Source of the DNA: Streptomyces sp. ISL-96 | GTDB taxonomy: Bacteria; Actinomycetota; Actinomycetes; Streptomycetales; Streptomycetaceae | Assembly: GCF_018614035.1 (NCBI RefSeq) | Contig: NZ_JAGGPA010000001.1 | Span: forward strand, 124,001 to 188,000 | Length of the DNA: 64,000 bases | Reading direction: 5' to 3' | Shown: piece after piece, positions 17,648 through 26,587 of the stretch | How positions within the stretch are numbered: the stretch's first letter is position 1 | Layout: every line of letters begins with the position of its first letter | Translations under genes and position numbers: made by a program | The notes under the pieces: model-generated | What the model saw: the letters and a program-made list of their open reading frames with translations, nothing else | Databases searched by the model: none | What the model was told of the DNA's origin: nothing

Positions 17648-19332
17648 TGGGCCACCCCGCCGTCCTGGGTCAGTGCGGCGGCGCGGATCGCGGCGCGCAG
17701 TACCTGGCGGTCGTCGAAGGGGCGTACCACTCCGGCGATGTCCTGGCCCTGCTCGTGCCCCTTGCCCGCGACGAGCACGGTGTCACCGGGCTTCGCGCGG
17801 GCGACCGCGGCCGCGATGGCCGAGGCCCGGTCGGCGTCGACCAGGACGTCGCCGCGCTCGTGCGCGGGCACCTCGGCGGCGCCGGCGAGCATCGCCGCGA
17901 GGATCGCGAGGGGGTCCTCGGAGCGCGGGTTGTCGGAGGTCAGTACGGCCGTGTCGGCGAGGCGGGCGGCGGCGGCGCCCATCGAGGGCCGCTTCTGCTT
18001 GTCGCGGTCGCCGCCGCAGCCGAGCACGATGTGCAGCTCCCCCTCGGTGACCTTGCGCAGCGCGCGCAGGACCGATTCGACAGCGTCCGTCTTGTGGGCG
18101 TAGTCGACGACGGCGAGGTACGGCTGGCCCGCGTCCACGCGCTCCAGGCGGCCCGGTACGCCGGGGACGGCGGCGATGCCGTCGGCGGCGGTCTGCGGGT
18201 CGACGCCCGCCACGGCGAGCGTGACGATCGCGGCGAGCGTGTTGGCGACGTTGAAGGGGCCGGCCAGCGGGGCGGTCGCGGTGATGCGCTCGTCCTTGGG
18301 GCCGACGGCCGTGAACGTACTGGTGAACGGGCCGACCTCGACGCCCTCGGCGCGCCAGTCGGCGTCCGGGTGGCCCTCGGCGGAGAAGGAGGTGACCGGG
18401 ACGCCGGACTCGGTGATGAGCCGGCGGCCGTACTCGTCGTCGAAGTTCACGACGCCGGTCCTGCTGCGCTCCGGGGTGAAGAGACGTGCCTTCGCCTGGA
18501 AGTAGTCCTCCATGCCGGAGTGGAATTCCATGTGCTCGGGGCTCAGATTGTTGAAGACCGCGACGTCGAAAACGCAGCCGTCGACCCGGCCGAGCACCAG
18601 CGCGTGGCTGGAAACCTCCATGGCGACCGCCTCGACCCCGCGTTCGCGCATGACGGCGAAGAGGGCCTGGAGGTCGGTGGCCTCGGGGGTGGTGCGCTCG
18701 GACTTGATGCGCTCGTCGCCGATGCGCATCTCGACCGTACCGATCAGACCGGTCTTTTTCCCGGCTGCCTGCAGACCGCCCTCGACCAGGTACGCCGTGG
18801 TGGTCTTGCCGGAGGTGCCGGTGATGCCGATCTGGAGGAGACCGCTGCCCGGGTGGCCGTAGATCTCAGTGGCGAGCTCGCCCATCCGGCCGCGTGGGTC
18901 CTCGACGACCAGGGCCGGCAGGCCCGTGGCCTCGGCCCGTGCGGCGCCGGCCGGATCGGTGAGGATCGCGGCCGCGCCGAGACCCGCCGCCTGCGTGGCG
19001 AAGTCGGCGCCGTGGAGGCGCGCCCCTGGCAGGGCGGCGTACAGGTCGCCTGGCCTCACCGCACGGGAGTCGTGCGTGATACCGGTGACCTCGGCCGCGC
19101 TTTCGACGGCTGGGGGCTCGATACCCAGCCGTTCGGCCAGCTCCCCGAGGGGTGTCGGGCGGACCTGGACCGGCCGGGGCGCTCCGGGGTACGTCACCGG
19201 GGCGTCCTTCTGGGTGGTTTGGGACTGATCAGCGTGTGGCACGGCGGTGAGCGTACCGGGCGTACCCGGCCCCTCGCGAAACGAGGGGTGGGGGTCTTCG
19301 GAGTTCCCGGAGTTTCGGGTGATGGTTGTCAC
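17644..19332 (-). CDS. murE: UDP-MurNAc-L-Ala-D-Glu:diaminopimelate ligase
   Basis: 562 aa. I chose the GTG at 19332 (VTTITRNSGN), 14 nt after the ftsI stop; the frame is open to 19548, but that part lies within ftsI. This gives an N-terminal extension of about 65 residues before the conserved THDSRAVRPGDLYAALPG domain, longer than the roughly 495 aa of E. coli MurE. ATP loop GITGTSGKTTTAYLV. The amino-acid-selecting motif DNPR (in TSDNPRSEDP) indicates a diaminopimelate-adding enzyme; in Streptomyces the substrate is LL-DAP. A start nearer VTYPGAPRPV cannot be excluded. Confidence 0.95.
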   Translation of the reverse strand: MTTITRNSGNSEDPHPSFREGPGTPGTLTAVPHADQSQTTQKDAPVTYPGAPRPVQVRPTPLGELAERLGIEPPAVESAAEVTGITHDSRAVRPGDLYAALPGARLHGADFATQAAGLGAAAILTDPAGAARAEATGLPALVVEDPRGRMGELATEIYGHPGSGLLQIGITGTSGKTTTAYLVEGGLQAAGKKTGLIGTVEMRIGDERIKSERTTPEATDLQALFAVMRERGVEAVAMEVSSHALVLGRVDGCVFDVAVFNNLSPEHMEFHSGMEDYFQAKARLFTPERSRTGVVNFDDEYGRRLITESGVPVTSFSAEGHPDADWRAEGVEVGPFTSTFTAVGPKDERITATAPLAGPFNVANTLAAIVTLAVAGVDPQTAADGIAAVPGVPGRLERVDAGQPYLAVVDYAHKTDAVESVLRALRKVTEGELHIVLGCGGDRDKQKRPSMGAAAARLADTAVLTSDNPRSEDPLAILAAMLAGAAEVPAHERGDVLVDADRASAIAAAVARAKPGDTVLVAGKGHEQGQDIAGVVRPFDDRQVLRAAIRAAALTQDGGVAQ

Positions 19333-19345
19333 TGGTGGTCCTGAG

Positions 19346-21319
19346 TCACTCGCCGGGTGTGAAGGACACCGGCAGCCGGGCGGGCTTGCTGCCGGTCGGT
19401 GCGACCTGGAGGGTCTTGAGTGCGAACTCCATAACCTTCTTGTAGATGGGGCCGCAGATCTGGCCGCCGAAGTAACTGCCCCTGGTCGGGTTCTGGATGG
19501 CGCAGTAGACGGTGACCCGCGGCTTGTCGGCGGGCGCGAATCCGGCAAACGAGGCGGTGTAGCCCTTGTAGCGTCCGGTGGCCGGATCCACCCGGTTGGA
19601 CGTGCCGGTCTTTCCGCCGACGCGGTAGCCGGGGATACGGGCCTTGGTCCCCGTACCCTCCTCGTCGTCGACGACCGATTCCAGCATGGTGGCCACCGTC
19701 TTGGCGGTCTTCTCGCTGACCACGCGGGTCTTCTTGGGCGCCGGGGCCGGGGTGAAGCGGCCGTCCGGGCCCTTGGTGCCGCGGATCAGCGTTGGCTGGA
19801 TCCGTACGCCGCCGTTGGCGATCGTCGAGTAGACCGAGGCCGCCTGCATGGCGTTCAGCGAGAGGCCCTGGCCGAACGGGATCGTGTACTGCTGGGAGGT
19901 GCTCCAGTCCTTGGGCGCGGCCAGGATGCCCGCCGTCTCGCCGGGGTAGCCGAGGCCGCTGGGGCTGCCGAGGCCGAACTTGCGCAGGTAGGAGTGGAGG
20001 ACCTGGTTGGCCTCGCGCCGGGTCTTGCCGAGCTGCTCGGTGGCCAGGATGGTGCCGATGTTGCTGGACTTCGCGAGCACGCCGTTGAGCGTCAGGTACC
20101 AGGTGGGGTGGTCGATGTCGTCCTTGAACAGCCGGTCGCCCCGGTGCAGCCGGTTCGGTACGACGACGTGGGTGCCCGGCGCCGCGGCGTTCTCCTCCAG
20201 TACTGCGGCCATGGACATGACCTTGGCGGTGGAGCCCGGTTCGTACGCGTCCTGAAGGGCGGCGTTGCCCATGGCGGCGGCGTCGGCCTGCGAGAGGTCG
20301 TTGGGGTCGAAACCGGGCGAATTGGCCATGGCGAGGACCTCGCCGGTGCGGGTGTCCTGGACTATCACGTAGCCACGGTCCGCCCCGGACTTCTCCACCT
20401 GCTTGCTGATGGCGTCCTGGGCGGCCCACTGGATGTCTCGGTCGATGGTCAGCTCGATGTCGGAGCCGGGCACGGCGGGGACCTCGCGGGCGCCGACGGT
20501 GGGGACTCGGCGGCCGCCGGACTGGGCGTATTTGATCTCCCCGTCCTTACCGGCGAGCTCCTCGTCCAGCTGGGTCTCCAGGCCGCCCGCGCCCTTGCCC
20601 TCGGCGTTGACGTAACCGAGTATCCCGGCGGCGAGATCACCGTTGGGGTAGACGCGCTTGCTGCTGGCCTCCTGGAAGACGCCGGCGAGGACGTTGACGC
20701 CCTTGCCGCCCTTGGCCTTGTCTGCGGCGGCCTTCTCGGCGAAGACGCTCTTGAGGTCCTTGATCTGGTTCCAGATCTGCGGCGTCTGGCGATGGGCCAG
20801 GAGGACGTACAGGCTCTTGGGCGTCCGCAGCTTCTTCGCCAGGTCGTCCGCGTCCTTGCGGAGGATCGGTGCGAGGAGCGCCGCGGCCTGCTCGGGAGCG
20901 TCCGGGGTCTTGGTGAACTTCGCGGTGAACATCGACGGGTCGGCCGTGATGTTGTGCGCGTCGACGCTGGTGGCCAGCGCGATGCCGCCGCGGTCGGTGA
21001 TCTGGCCGCGCTCGGCGGCCAGTGTGGCGCTGGAGTACCGGTTCTTCTCCGCCTTGGCGGTGTACGTGCTCGCGTCGACGGCCTGGACCTGGAGCAGCCG
21101 TACGACGAAGGCCAGCATGACCAGGGTCAGCCCGACGCCGACCAGCCGCAGCCTGGGCCGGGGGCTGCCGAGGACCAGAGCGCGCCCGGCCCTGGGCGCG
21201 GGGCGGGGCCGCCCGACCGGGGGGCGCGCCTTGGGCCGCGCGGCGGGCCTGGGCCGCCCGCCGCTGTGCGGGCGCCCGGGGCCGGGCACGCGGCGGCGCG
21301 GTGGTTCCTGGGGGGGCAC
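19346..21319 (-). CDS. ftsI: Class B penicillin-binding protein FtsI (PBP3)
   Basis: 657 aa septal transpeptidase. A basic Pro/Arg-rich cytoplasmic tail (1-55) is followed by one membrane span (about 58-78, LVGVGLTLVMLAFVVRLLQV), a PBP dimerisation domain and the transpeptidase domain. Active-site motifs are complete: SxxK as GSTAKVMSMA, SxN as SSNIGT, and KTGT in GGKTGTSNRVD. GTG start at 21319. It lies between ftsL and murE; FtsW is its partner polymerase. The proline-rich N-terminus is a normal actinobacterial feature. Confidence 0.96.
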   Translation of the reverse strand: MPPQEPPRRRVPGPGRPHSGGRPRPAARPKARPPVGRPRPAPRAGRALVLGSPRPRLRLVGVGLTLVMLAFVVRLLQVQAVDASTYTAKAEKNRYSSATLAAERGQITDRGGIALATSVDAHNITADPSMFTAKFTKTPDAPEQAAALLAPILRKDADDLAKKLRTPKSLYVLLAHRQTPQIWNQIKDLKSVFAEKAAADKAKGGKGVNVLAGVFQEASSKRVYPNGDLAAGILGYVNAEGKGAGGLETQLDEELAGKDGEIKYAQSGGRRVPTVGAREVPAVPGSDIELTIDRDIQWAAQDAISKQVEKSGADRGYVIVQDTRTGEVLAMANSPGFDPNDLSQADAAAMGNAALQDAYEPGSTAKVMSMAAVLEENAAAPGTHVVVPNRLHRGDRLFKDDIDHPTWYLTLNGVLAKSSNIGTILATEQLGKTRREANQVLHSYLRKFGLGSPSGLGYPGETAGILAAPKDWSTSQQYTIPFGQGLSLNAMQAASVYSTIANGGVRIQPTLIRGTKGPDGRFTPAPAPKKTRVVSEKTAKTVATMLESVVDDEEGTGTKARIPGYRVGGKTGTSNRVDPATGRYKGYTASFAGFAPADKPRVTVYCAIQNPTRGSYFGGQICGPIYKKVMEFALKTLQVAPTGSKPARLPVSFTPGE

Positions 21320-21425
21320 TGCGTCACCTGCCGGGGGTCGTGGTCGGCTTCGCGGACGGGCTGCGGGCGGGCTACGGAGGGGCTGCTGGCGGACTGGCGG
21401 ACTGTTGATGTGGCTTGTGGCGGGC

Positions 21426-21965
21426 TTACGGGACGGGAACGGCGGCGGGCGGGCCCACGGGAGCCGGGGCGGACGCGGGCGAGGACGGCGTCGGGGCGGA
21501 CGGGACGGAGGAGACGGAGGGCGCCGACGCGGCCGGTGGGGCAGGCGGGCCCAGCACGGGGAAGCTCAGCGGTGCGGTGCGGGGGGCGACGGCTCCGGCG
21601 GACGCCCGGGACGGTACGCCCCGGACCGAGCCGTCGGGGTTGAGGAACGCGGGGCTGCCGCCGGGCACCATGCCCAGTTCGCGGGCCCTGCGCTCCAGGG
21701 CGCCGGGCGCGGACCGGTCGTCCACGTACTGCTGGAGTTCCTGTTCCTTGTCGGTCAGCTCGGTGGTGCGCTTCTTGAGTTCGCTCAGCTTGAACGAGCC
21801 TTCGTTGAGCGAGGAGTTCAGCAGCAGCAGCGTGATGAGACCGCCGCCGAGCAGCAGCACGACCAGCAGCACGAAGGGGGTCCTGGCCGCCTGGGCGGGA
21901 CCCGACGGCATCAGCCGCGACAACCGCGCGGCCCGCCCCTTCAGCTGCTTGGCCGGCTTGGTCAC
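21426..21965 (-). CDS. ftsL: Cell division protein FtsL-like
   Basis: 179 aa bitopic membrane protein. A basic N-terminus is followed by one membrane span (about 31-50, [20 protein letters not shown]), an extracytoplasmic coiled coil (about 55-82, [20 protein letters not shown]) and the [10 protein letters not shown] motif shared by FtsL/DivIC proteins. The last 65 residues are a Pro/Ala/Ser-rich low-complexity tail. It is a structural part of the FtsQLB complex. Identification rests on topology and on the rsmH-ftsL-ftsI order. GTG start overlaps the rsmH stop by 4 nt. Confidence 0.9.
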   Translation of the reverse strand: MTKPAKQLKGRAARLSRLMPSGPAQAARTPFVLLVVLLLGGGLITLLLLNSSLNEGSFKLSELKKRTTELTDKEQELQQYVDDRSAPGALERRARELGMVPGGSPAFLNPDGSVRGVPSRASAGAVAPRTAPLSFPVLGPPAPPAASAPSVSSVPSAPTPSSPASAPAPVGPPAAVPVP

Positions 21966-22918
21966 AGCACGTCCTCCCGGATGCGCTGCGCCCCGCGCAG
22001 CCGGGCCGGGGCGGCGCGGCGGTTCTCCGCGATCTCTTCGTCCGTAGGCAGTTCCGCGCCGCGCGTCAGCAGCTTCAGCCTCGGCTGGTACTGCTCGGGT
22101 ACGACCGGCAGGCCGGGCGGCGCCGTGTTGGCGGCGCCCGCCGCGAAGACCTGCTTGACCAGCCGGTCTTCCAGCGAGTGGTACGAGAGGACCGCGATCC
22201 GGCCGTCCACGGCGAGCGTTTTCACCGCCGCCGGGATGGCCCGCTCCAGCACGCTGAGCTCACCGTTCACCTCGATGCGCAGCGCCTGGAAAGTGCGCTT
22301 GGCAGGGTTGCCACCCGTGCGCTTGGCGGCCTGCGGCAGTGCGTCGCGGATCAGCTCGACGAGCCGGGCGCTGTTGCTGAAGGGCTCCTTCTCGCGCTCA
22401 CGCACGATCGCGGAGACGATTCTCTTGGCCTGCTTCTCCTCGCCGTACTGCCGCAGGATGCGGACCAGCTCGCCCGGCGGGTACGTGTTGAGGACCTCGG
22501 CCGCGCTGACACCCGTCGTCTGGTCCATGCGCATGTCGAGCGGGGCGTCGTGGGCGTACGCGAAACCGCGCTCGCGCTCGTCGAGCTGCATCGAGGAGAC
22601 GCCGAGGTCGAAGAGGATGCCCTGGACGCGGGGGACGGAGAGCCGCTCCAGGACTTCGGGCAGCTCGTCGTAGACGGCGTGCACCAGAGTGGCCCGGTCA
22701 CCGAACGGGGCGAGCCGCTCGCCGGAGAGCCGCAGCGCCTCCTTGTCACGGTCGAGCGCGATCAGCCGCGCCTCGGGGAATGCGGTGAGCAGGGCCTCGC
22801 TGTGCCCGCCGAGACCCAGGGTGCAGTCCACAACCACTGCCCCCGGCTTGTCGAGGGCCGGGGCCAACAGGTCCAGGCATCGCTGGAGCATCACCGGGAC
22901 GTGTCGGGACTGGCTCAA
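21962..22918 (-). CDS. rsmH: 16S rRNA (cytosine-1402-N4)-methyltransferase
   Basis: 318 aa SAM-dependent enzyme (formerly MraW) that methylates C1402 in the 16S rRNA P site. N-terminus [15 protein letters not shown], then the SAM motif [16 protein letters not shown] (about 29-44), [19 protein letters not shown], and [12 protein letters not shown] near residue 245. I read the start as TTG at 22918, with GAGAGGG about 5 nt upstream. First gene of the dcw cluster; no mraZ lies upstream, where the next 396 bp appear non-coding. Confidence 0.95.
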   Translation of the reverse strand: MSQSRHVPVMLQRCLDLLAPALDKPGAVVVDCTLGLGGHSEALLTAFPEARLIALDRDKEALRLSGERLAPFGDRATLVHAVYDELPEVLERLSVPRVQGILFDLGVSSMQLDERERGFAYAHDAPLDMRMDQTTGVSAAEVLNTYPPGELVRILRQYGEEKQAKRIVSAIVREREKEPFSNSARLVELIRDALPQAAKRTGGNPAKRTFQALRIEVNGELSVLERAIPAAVKTLAVDGRIAVLSYHSLEDRLVKQVFAAGAANTAPPGLPVVPEQYQPRLKLLTRGAELPTDEEIAENRRAAPARLRGAQRIREDVL

Positions 22919-23314
22919 TGCGCCCTCTCAGGTACCGGCGCGGTTGTGTACGTACGGCCTGGTCCCCCTCCGCTCGAAAGGGGACGGCCTGCCGGCGCCG
23001 GGGAAGTGGCGTCGGCCGACCGGCGAGCGGGAGGAGGCCGGGCCGTACGTACGCCGCGCACGCGGGAGTACTTCAAAATGTGCGGGATGTGTCCGTAAAG
23101 CAGTAAGGGACGCATCACGCCACCCACTTCGCGTCACTTTAGTCGACTCGTCCGCCCGGTCAATCAACGGGCGAGCGCGTCGCCCCGCCTTGCGTTCACC
23201 CGTACGGAGGGTGCTTCGTGACGCCTGTGGGTTACCTCACAACAACCCTGGTTGACGTTCTTTGTCCCATCTCACAGCGGGCCCGCACCGCCCGTGGCCA
23301 TTAACGTCTAAGGC
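22919..23314. other. Non-coding gap between divergent rsmH and carbonic anhydrase
   Basis: 396 bp between divergently read genes, so it should hold promoters in both directions. I found no mraZ-like frame and no clear hairpin or known operator. The short frames here have the skewed composition of shadows. The part nearest the carbonic anhydrase (23235-23314) is less GC-rich and is the likelier promoter on that side. Confidence 0.5.
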
Positions 23315-23878
23315 ATGTCGACTTCTGCACACCTTCCCGCCGAGCCCACTGCCGCGAGGACCGTAGCTGCCCGCACGGGCGGTACGGTCACCGACCGCCT
23401 CGTCGAAGCGAACCGGCAGTACGCCGCGAACTTCCAAGACCCGGGGATGGACGCCCGGCCCGTGCTGCACGTCGCCGTGGTCGCCTGCATGGACGCGCGG
23501 CTCGACCTGCACGACGCCCTCGGCCTCGAACTGGGCGACTGCCACACCATCCGCAACGCCGGCGGCGTGGTCACCGACGATGTGATCCGCTCGCTCACCA
23601 TCAGCCAGCGCGCGCTGGGCACGCGCAGCGTCATACTCATCCACCACACCACCTGCGGTCTGGAGAGCCTCACCGAGGACTTCAGGCACGAGCTGGAGGA
23701 CGAGGTCGGACAGCGCCCCTCCTGGGCCGTGGAGGCCTTCCGGGACGTCGACCAGGACGTTCGCCAGTCGATGCAGCGCGTGCGGACCTCGCCGTTCCTG
23801 CCGCACACCGACGATGTGCGCGGCTTCGTCTTCGACGTGAAGACCGGGCTGCTGCGGGAGATCGACCCGGTGAAGTAG
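23315..23878 (+). CDS. Beta-class carbonic anhydrase
   Basis: 187 aa, probably cytoplasmic; interconverts CO2 and bicarbonate. Zinc ligands are visible as C58 in VVACMDARLD, H111 and C114 in HHTTCG; the D60/R62 dyad of the beta class is in the same first motif. The short form resembles the Rv1284-like actinobacterial subgroup. ATG start. A 12-bp unit (TGAAGTAGCAGT) containing the stop codon is exactly duplicated in tandem at 23871-23894. Monocistronic, divergent from the dcw cluster. Confidence 0.93.
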   Translation: MSTSAHLPAEPTAARTVAARTGGTVTDRLVEANRQYAANFQDPGMDARPVLHVAVVACMDARLDLHDALGLELGDCHTIRNAGGVVTDDVIRSLTISQRALGTRSVILIHHTTCGLESLTEDFRHELEDEVGQRPSWAVEAFRDVDQDVRQSMQRVRTSPFLPHTDDVRGFVFDVKTGLLREIDPVK

Positions 23879-23894
23879 CAGTTGAAGTAGCAGT
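23871..23894 (+). repeat. Tandem 12-bp duplication over a stop codon
   Basis: TGAAGTAGCAGT occurs twice head to tail; the first copy contains the TAG stop of the carbonic anhydrase gene. Probably a recent slippage duplication. Confidence 0.8.
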
Positions 23895-23940
23895 CGCCAC
23901 GCGGGTGAAAACATGGCAACCCCCGACATACCGCTCTCAG

Positions 23941-23949
23941 TTATCCACA
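23941..23949 (+). other. Isolated DnaA-box-like 9-mer upstream of moxR
   Basis: TTATCCACA matches the E. coli DnaA-box consensus exactly; Streptomyces boxes are mostly TTGTCCACA. It is single and intergenic, 144 nt upstream of the moxR start, so it may be chance or a titration/regulatory site. Confidence 0.35.
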
Positions 23950-24092
23950 GGCGAGTGACACGAAGCGGTAACGGCAACAACAATGCGGGTGTGACATCTC
24001 GCTCTGAACCGTCCGAGCGGGGTGTCCGTATTTCGGGGTGGGTCGTTCCGTCGTCGTGACGCCGGCCCGTTGAACGGGCTAGGAGGGCCGGG

Positions 24093-25127
24093 GTGACGAC
24101 CTATGACGATCGAGCGAGCCTCACAGACCTGACCACCACAGTGGAGCGAGTCCGCAGGTCGGTGGAGGGTGTGATCGAGGGCAAGCCTGAGGTCGTGCGC
24201 CTTTCGCTGACCGTGCTCCTCGCGGAGGGGCATCTGCTGATCGAAGACGTGCCGGGCGTGGGCAAGACGATGCTCGCGAAGGCGCTCGCCAGATCCATCG
24301 ACTGTTCGGTACGGCGTATTCAGTTCACGCCCGACCTGCTGCCTTCGGACATCACCGGCGTGAGCATCTACGACCAGCAGCGGCGCGACTTCGAATTCAA
24401 ACCGGGCGCGATCTTCGCCCAGATCGTGATCGGCGACGAGATCAACCGCGCGTCGCCGAAGACGCAGTCCGCGCTGCTGGAGTCCATGGAGGAGCGCCAA
24501 GTCACGATCGACGGCCAGACGTACGAGCTGCCGTCGCCCTTCATGGTGGTCGCCACGCAGAACCCGGTGGAGATGGAGGGCACGTATCCGCTGCCCGAGG
24601 CCCAGCGCGACCGCTTCATGGCGCGGGTCTCCATCGGCTACCCGAGCGCGGAGGCCGAGCTCCAGATGCTGGACGTGCACGGCGCGGCCTCGCCGCTCGA
24701 CGACCTCCAGCCGGTGGCGCACGCCCACGAGATCCTGAAGCTGATCGACGCGGTGCGTACGGTCCACGTGGCCGAAGCGGTGCGGCGGTACGCCGTGGAG
24801 CTGGTCTCGGCCACCCGCAGCCACCCCGATCTGCGCCTCGGCGCCTCGCCGCGCGCCACGCTGCATCTGCTGCGCGCCGCCAAGGCGTCCGCCGCGCTGA
24901 GCGGGCGCGACTACGCGCTGCCCGACGACGTGCAGGCGCTCGCGGTGGCGGTCCTCGCGCACCGGCTGCTGCCGACCGCCCAGGCCCAGCTGAACCGGCG
25001 TACCTCTGAGCAGGTCGTACTGGAAATCCTCCAGCGCACCGCCGTACCGACGGGTGAGCGCAGGGCCACGCCGCCCGCCGCTGCTCCCATGTACGGCGCT
25101 CAGCAGCCCGGCGTACGGCGACTGTGA
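24093..25127 (+). CDS. MoxR family AAA+ ATPase
   Basis: 344 aa. Walker A GVGKTMLAKALA (about 55-66), Walker B IVIGDEINRA, sensor 1 VVATQNPVEMEGTYPLPEAQRDRF, and a C-terminal lid domain. MoxR ATPases act as chaperones for the maturation of partner complexes, usually encoded next door with DUF58 and transglutaminase proteins, as here. GTG start at 24093 with AGGAGG at 24081-24086. Overlaps the DUF58 gene by 4 nt. The client is unknown. Confidence 0.94.
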   Translation: MTTYDDRASLTDLTTTVERVRRSVEGVIEGKPEVVRLSLTVLLAEGHLLIEDVPGVGKTMLAKALARSIDCSVRRIQFTPDLLPSDITGVSIYDQQRRDFEFKPGAIFAQIVIGDEINRASPKTQSALLESMEERQVTIDGQTYELPSPFMVVATQNPVEMEGTYPLPEAQRDRFMARVSIGYPSAEAELQMLDVHGAASPLDDLQPVAHAHEILKLIDAVRTVHVAEAVRRYAVELVSATRSHPDLRLGASPRATLHLLRAAKASAALSGRDYALPDDVQALAVAVLAHRLLPTAQAQLNRRTSEQVVLEILQRTAVPTGERRATPPAAAPMYGAQQPGVRRL

Positions 25128-26587
25128 TGGCAGCCGGGGGGGCGGCCGCACCCGCCGGGGCCGACACCGCCGGGGCCGACACCAACGGGGGCGAAACCAG
25201 CGGGGACAGCGACTGCAGGGGCGGTCCGCGGGCCGCGCTGTCGGGGCTGACCACGCGCGGCCGGTCGTTCCTGGCGGCCGGCGTGGCCGCCGCGGTGTGC
25301 GCGTACGTCCTGGGGCAGGGTGACCTGTTGCGGGTCGGGCTGCTGCTCGCCGTGCTGCCACTGGTGTGCGTGAGCGTGCTGTACCGCACGCGGTACCGGG
25401 TCTCGGGCAGCAGGCGGCTGACGCCGTCGCGCGTACCGACGGCCTCGGAGGCGCGGGTACATCTGCGGCTGGACAACGTCTCGCGGCTGCCCACCGGTCT
25501 GCTGATGCTCCAGGACCGGGTGCCGTACGTCCTCGGGCCGCGGCCCCGGTTCGTGCTGGACCGGGTGGAGGCGGGCGGCCGGCGTGAGGTGTCCTACCGG
25601 GTGCGGTCGGACCTGCGCGGGCGCTATCCGCTCGGGCCGCTCCAGCTGCGGCTGACTGACCCCTTCGGCATGTGCGAGCTGACCCGCTCGTTCAGCGCGT
25701 ACGACACCCTGACCGTGATGCCGCGCGTCGAGGCGCTGCCCGCCGTGCGCATGACCGGCGAGGCCTCGGGGTACGGCGACGGGCGCAACCGGTCGCTGGC
25801 GCTGGCCGGCGAGGACGATGTGATCCCGCGCGGGTACCGGCACGGCGACGACCTGCGCCGCGTGCACTGGCGCTCCACCGCGCGCTACGGCGAGCTGATG
25901 GTGCGCCGCGAGGAGCAGCCGCAGCGGGCCAGGTGCACGGTGCTGCTCGACACCCGGCGGGTCGCGTACCAGGGGGCCGGGCCCGACTCTGCCTTCGAGT
26001 GGGCGGTGTCGGGGGCGGCTTCCGCCTTGGTGCACATGCTCGAACGGGGCTTCTCCGTACGTCTGTTGACCGACACCGGGAATTCGGTGCCCGGGGAGGG
26101 GGCCGGCGGCTTCGCCGGAGCCACCCAGGAGACGGCCGACTCCGCCGGGCTGATGATGGACACGCTCGCCGTCGTCGGGCACTCGGACGGTGCGGGGCTC
26201 TCCGCGTCGTACGACGTGCTGCGCGGCGGGAACGAAGGGCTGCTGGTCGCCTTCTTCGGCGAGCTGGACGAGGACCAGGCTGCTGTGGCGGCGCGCATGC
26301 GCCAGCGTGGCGGGGCCGCCGTCGCGTTCGTCCTGGACAGCGAGACCTGGGCGCGGGGCAGGGCGCCGGGGCAGGGCCGGGCGGCGGGCGCGGCGGGCCT
26401 CATGGCGCGCGTTCCGGCCGCCGCAGAGGAACGGGTGCGGCCGCTGCGCGAGGCGGGATGGACGGTGCTGACCGTGCCGCCCGGCATGCCGCTGGCCGAC
26501 CTGTGGCGGATGGCCGAACGACAGCGCGCCGGCTCGGGGGCCTCCCCCGCGGGCGGCGCGCCACGCACGACTGGGGGATGGTCATGA
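25124..26587 (+). CDS. DUF58 family membrane protein
   Basis: 487 aa. An Ala/Gly-rich N-terminus of about 45 residues is followed by two membrane segments (about 47-85) and a beta-rich extracytoplasmic or cytoplasmic stretch. The DUF58 signature is GNRSLALAGEDDVIPRGY...RRVHWRSTARYGELMVRREE (around 220-265; here it reads GDGRNRSLALAGED). The C-terminal part looks von Willebrand A-like. It starts at GTG 25124 or ATG 25127; both overlap the moxR stop. Its stop overlaps the transglutaminase start (ATGA). DUF58 proteins are obligate partners of MoxR; biochemical role not established. Confidence 0.9.
   Translation: MMAAGGAAAPAGADTAGADTNGGETSGDSDCRGGPRAALSGLTTRGRSFLAAGVAAAVCAYVLGQGDLLRVGLLLAVLPLVCVSVLYRTRYRVSGSRRLTPSRVPTASEARVHLRLDNVSRLPTGLLMLQDRVPYVLGPRPRFVLDRVEAGGRREVSYRVRSDLRGRYPLGPLQLRLTDPFGMCELTRSFSAYDTLTVMPRVEALPAVRMTGEASGYGDGRNRSLALAGEDDVIPRGYRHGDDLRRVHWRSTARYGELMVRREEQPQRARCTVLLDTRRVAYQGAGPDSAFEWAVSGAASALVHMLERGFSVRLLTDTGNSVPGEGAGGFAGATQETADSAGLMMDTLAVVGHSDGAGLSASYDVLRGGNEGLLVAFFGELDEDQAAVAARMRQRGGAAVAFVLDSETWARGRAPGQGRAAGAAGLMARVPAAAEERVRPLREAGWTVLTVPPGMPLADLWRMAERQRAGSGASPAGGAPRTTGGWS

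Noticed and set aside
22915..23127. 70-residue frame overlapping the rsmH start on the minus strand
   Set aside because: Pro/Arg-rich, no family resemblance, and it would occupy the promoter region; its stop overlap with rsmH seems to be chance.
25672..26583. Upstream extension of the transglutaminase frame over DUF58
   Set aside because: The DUF58 frame is the conserved one there; the ATGA overlap at 26584 gives a natural start.
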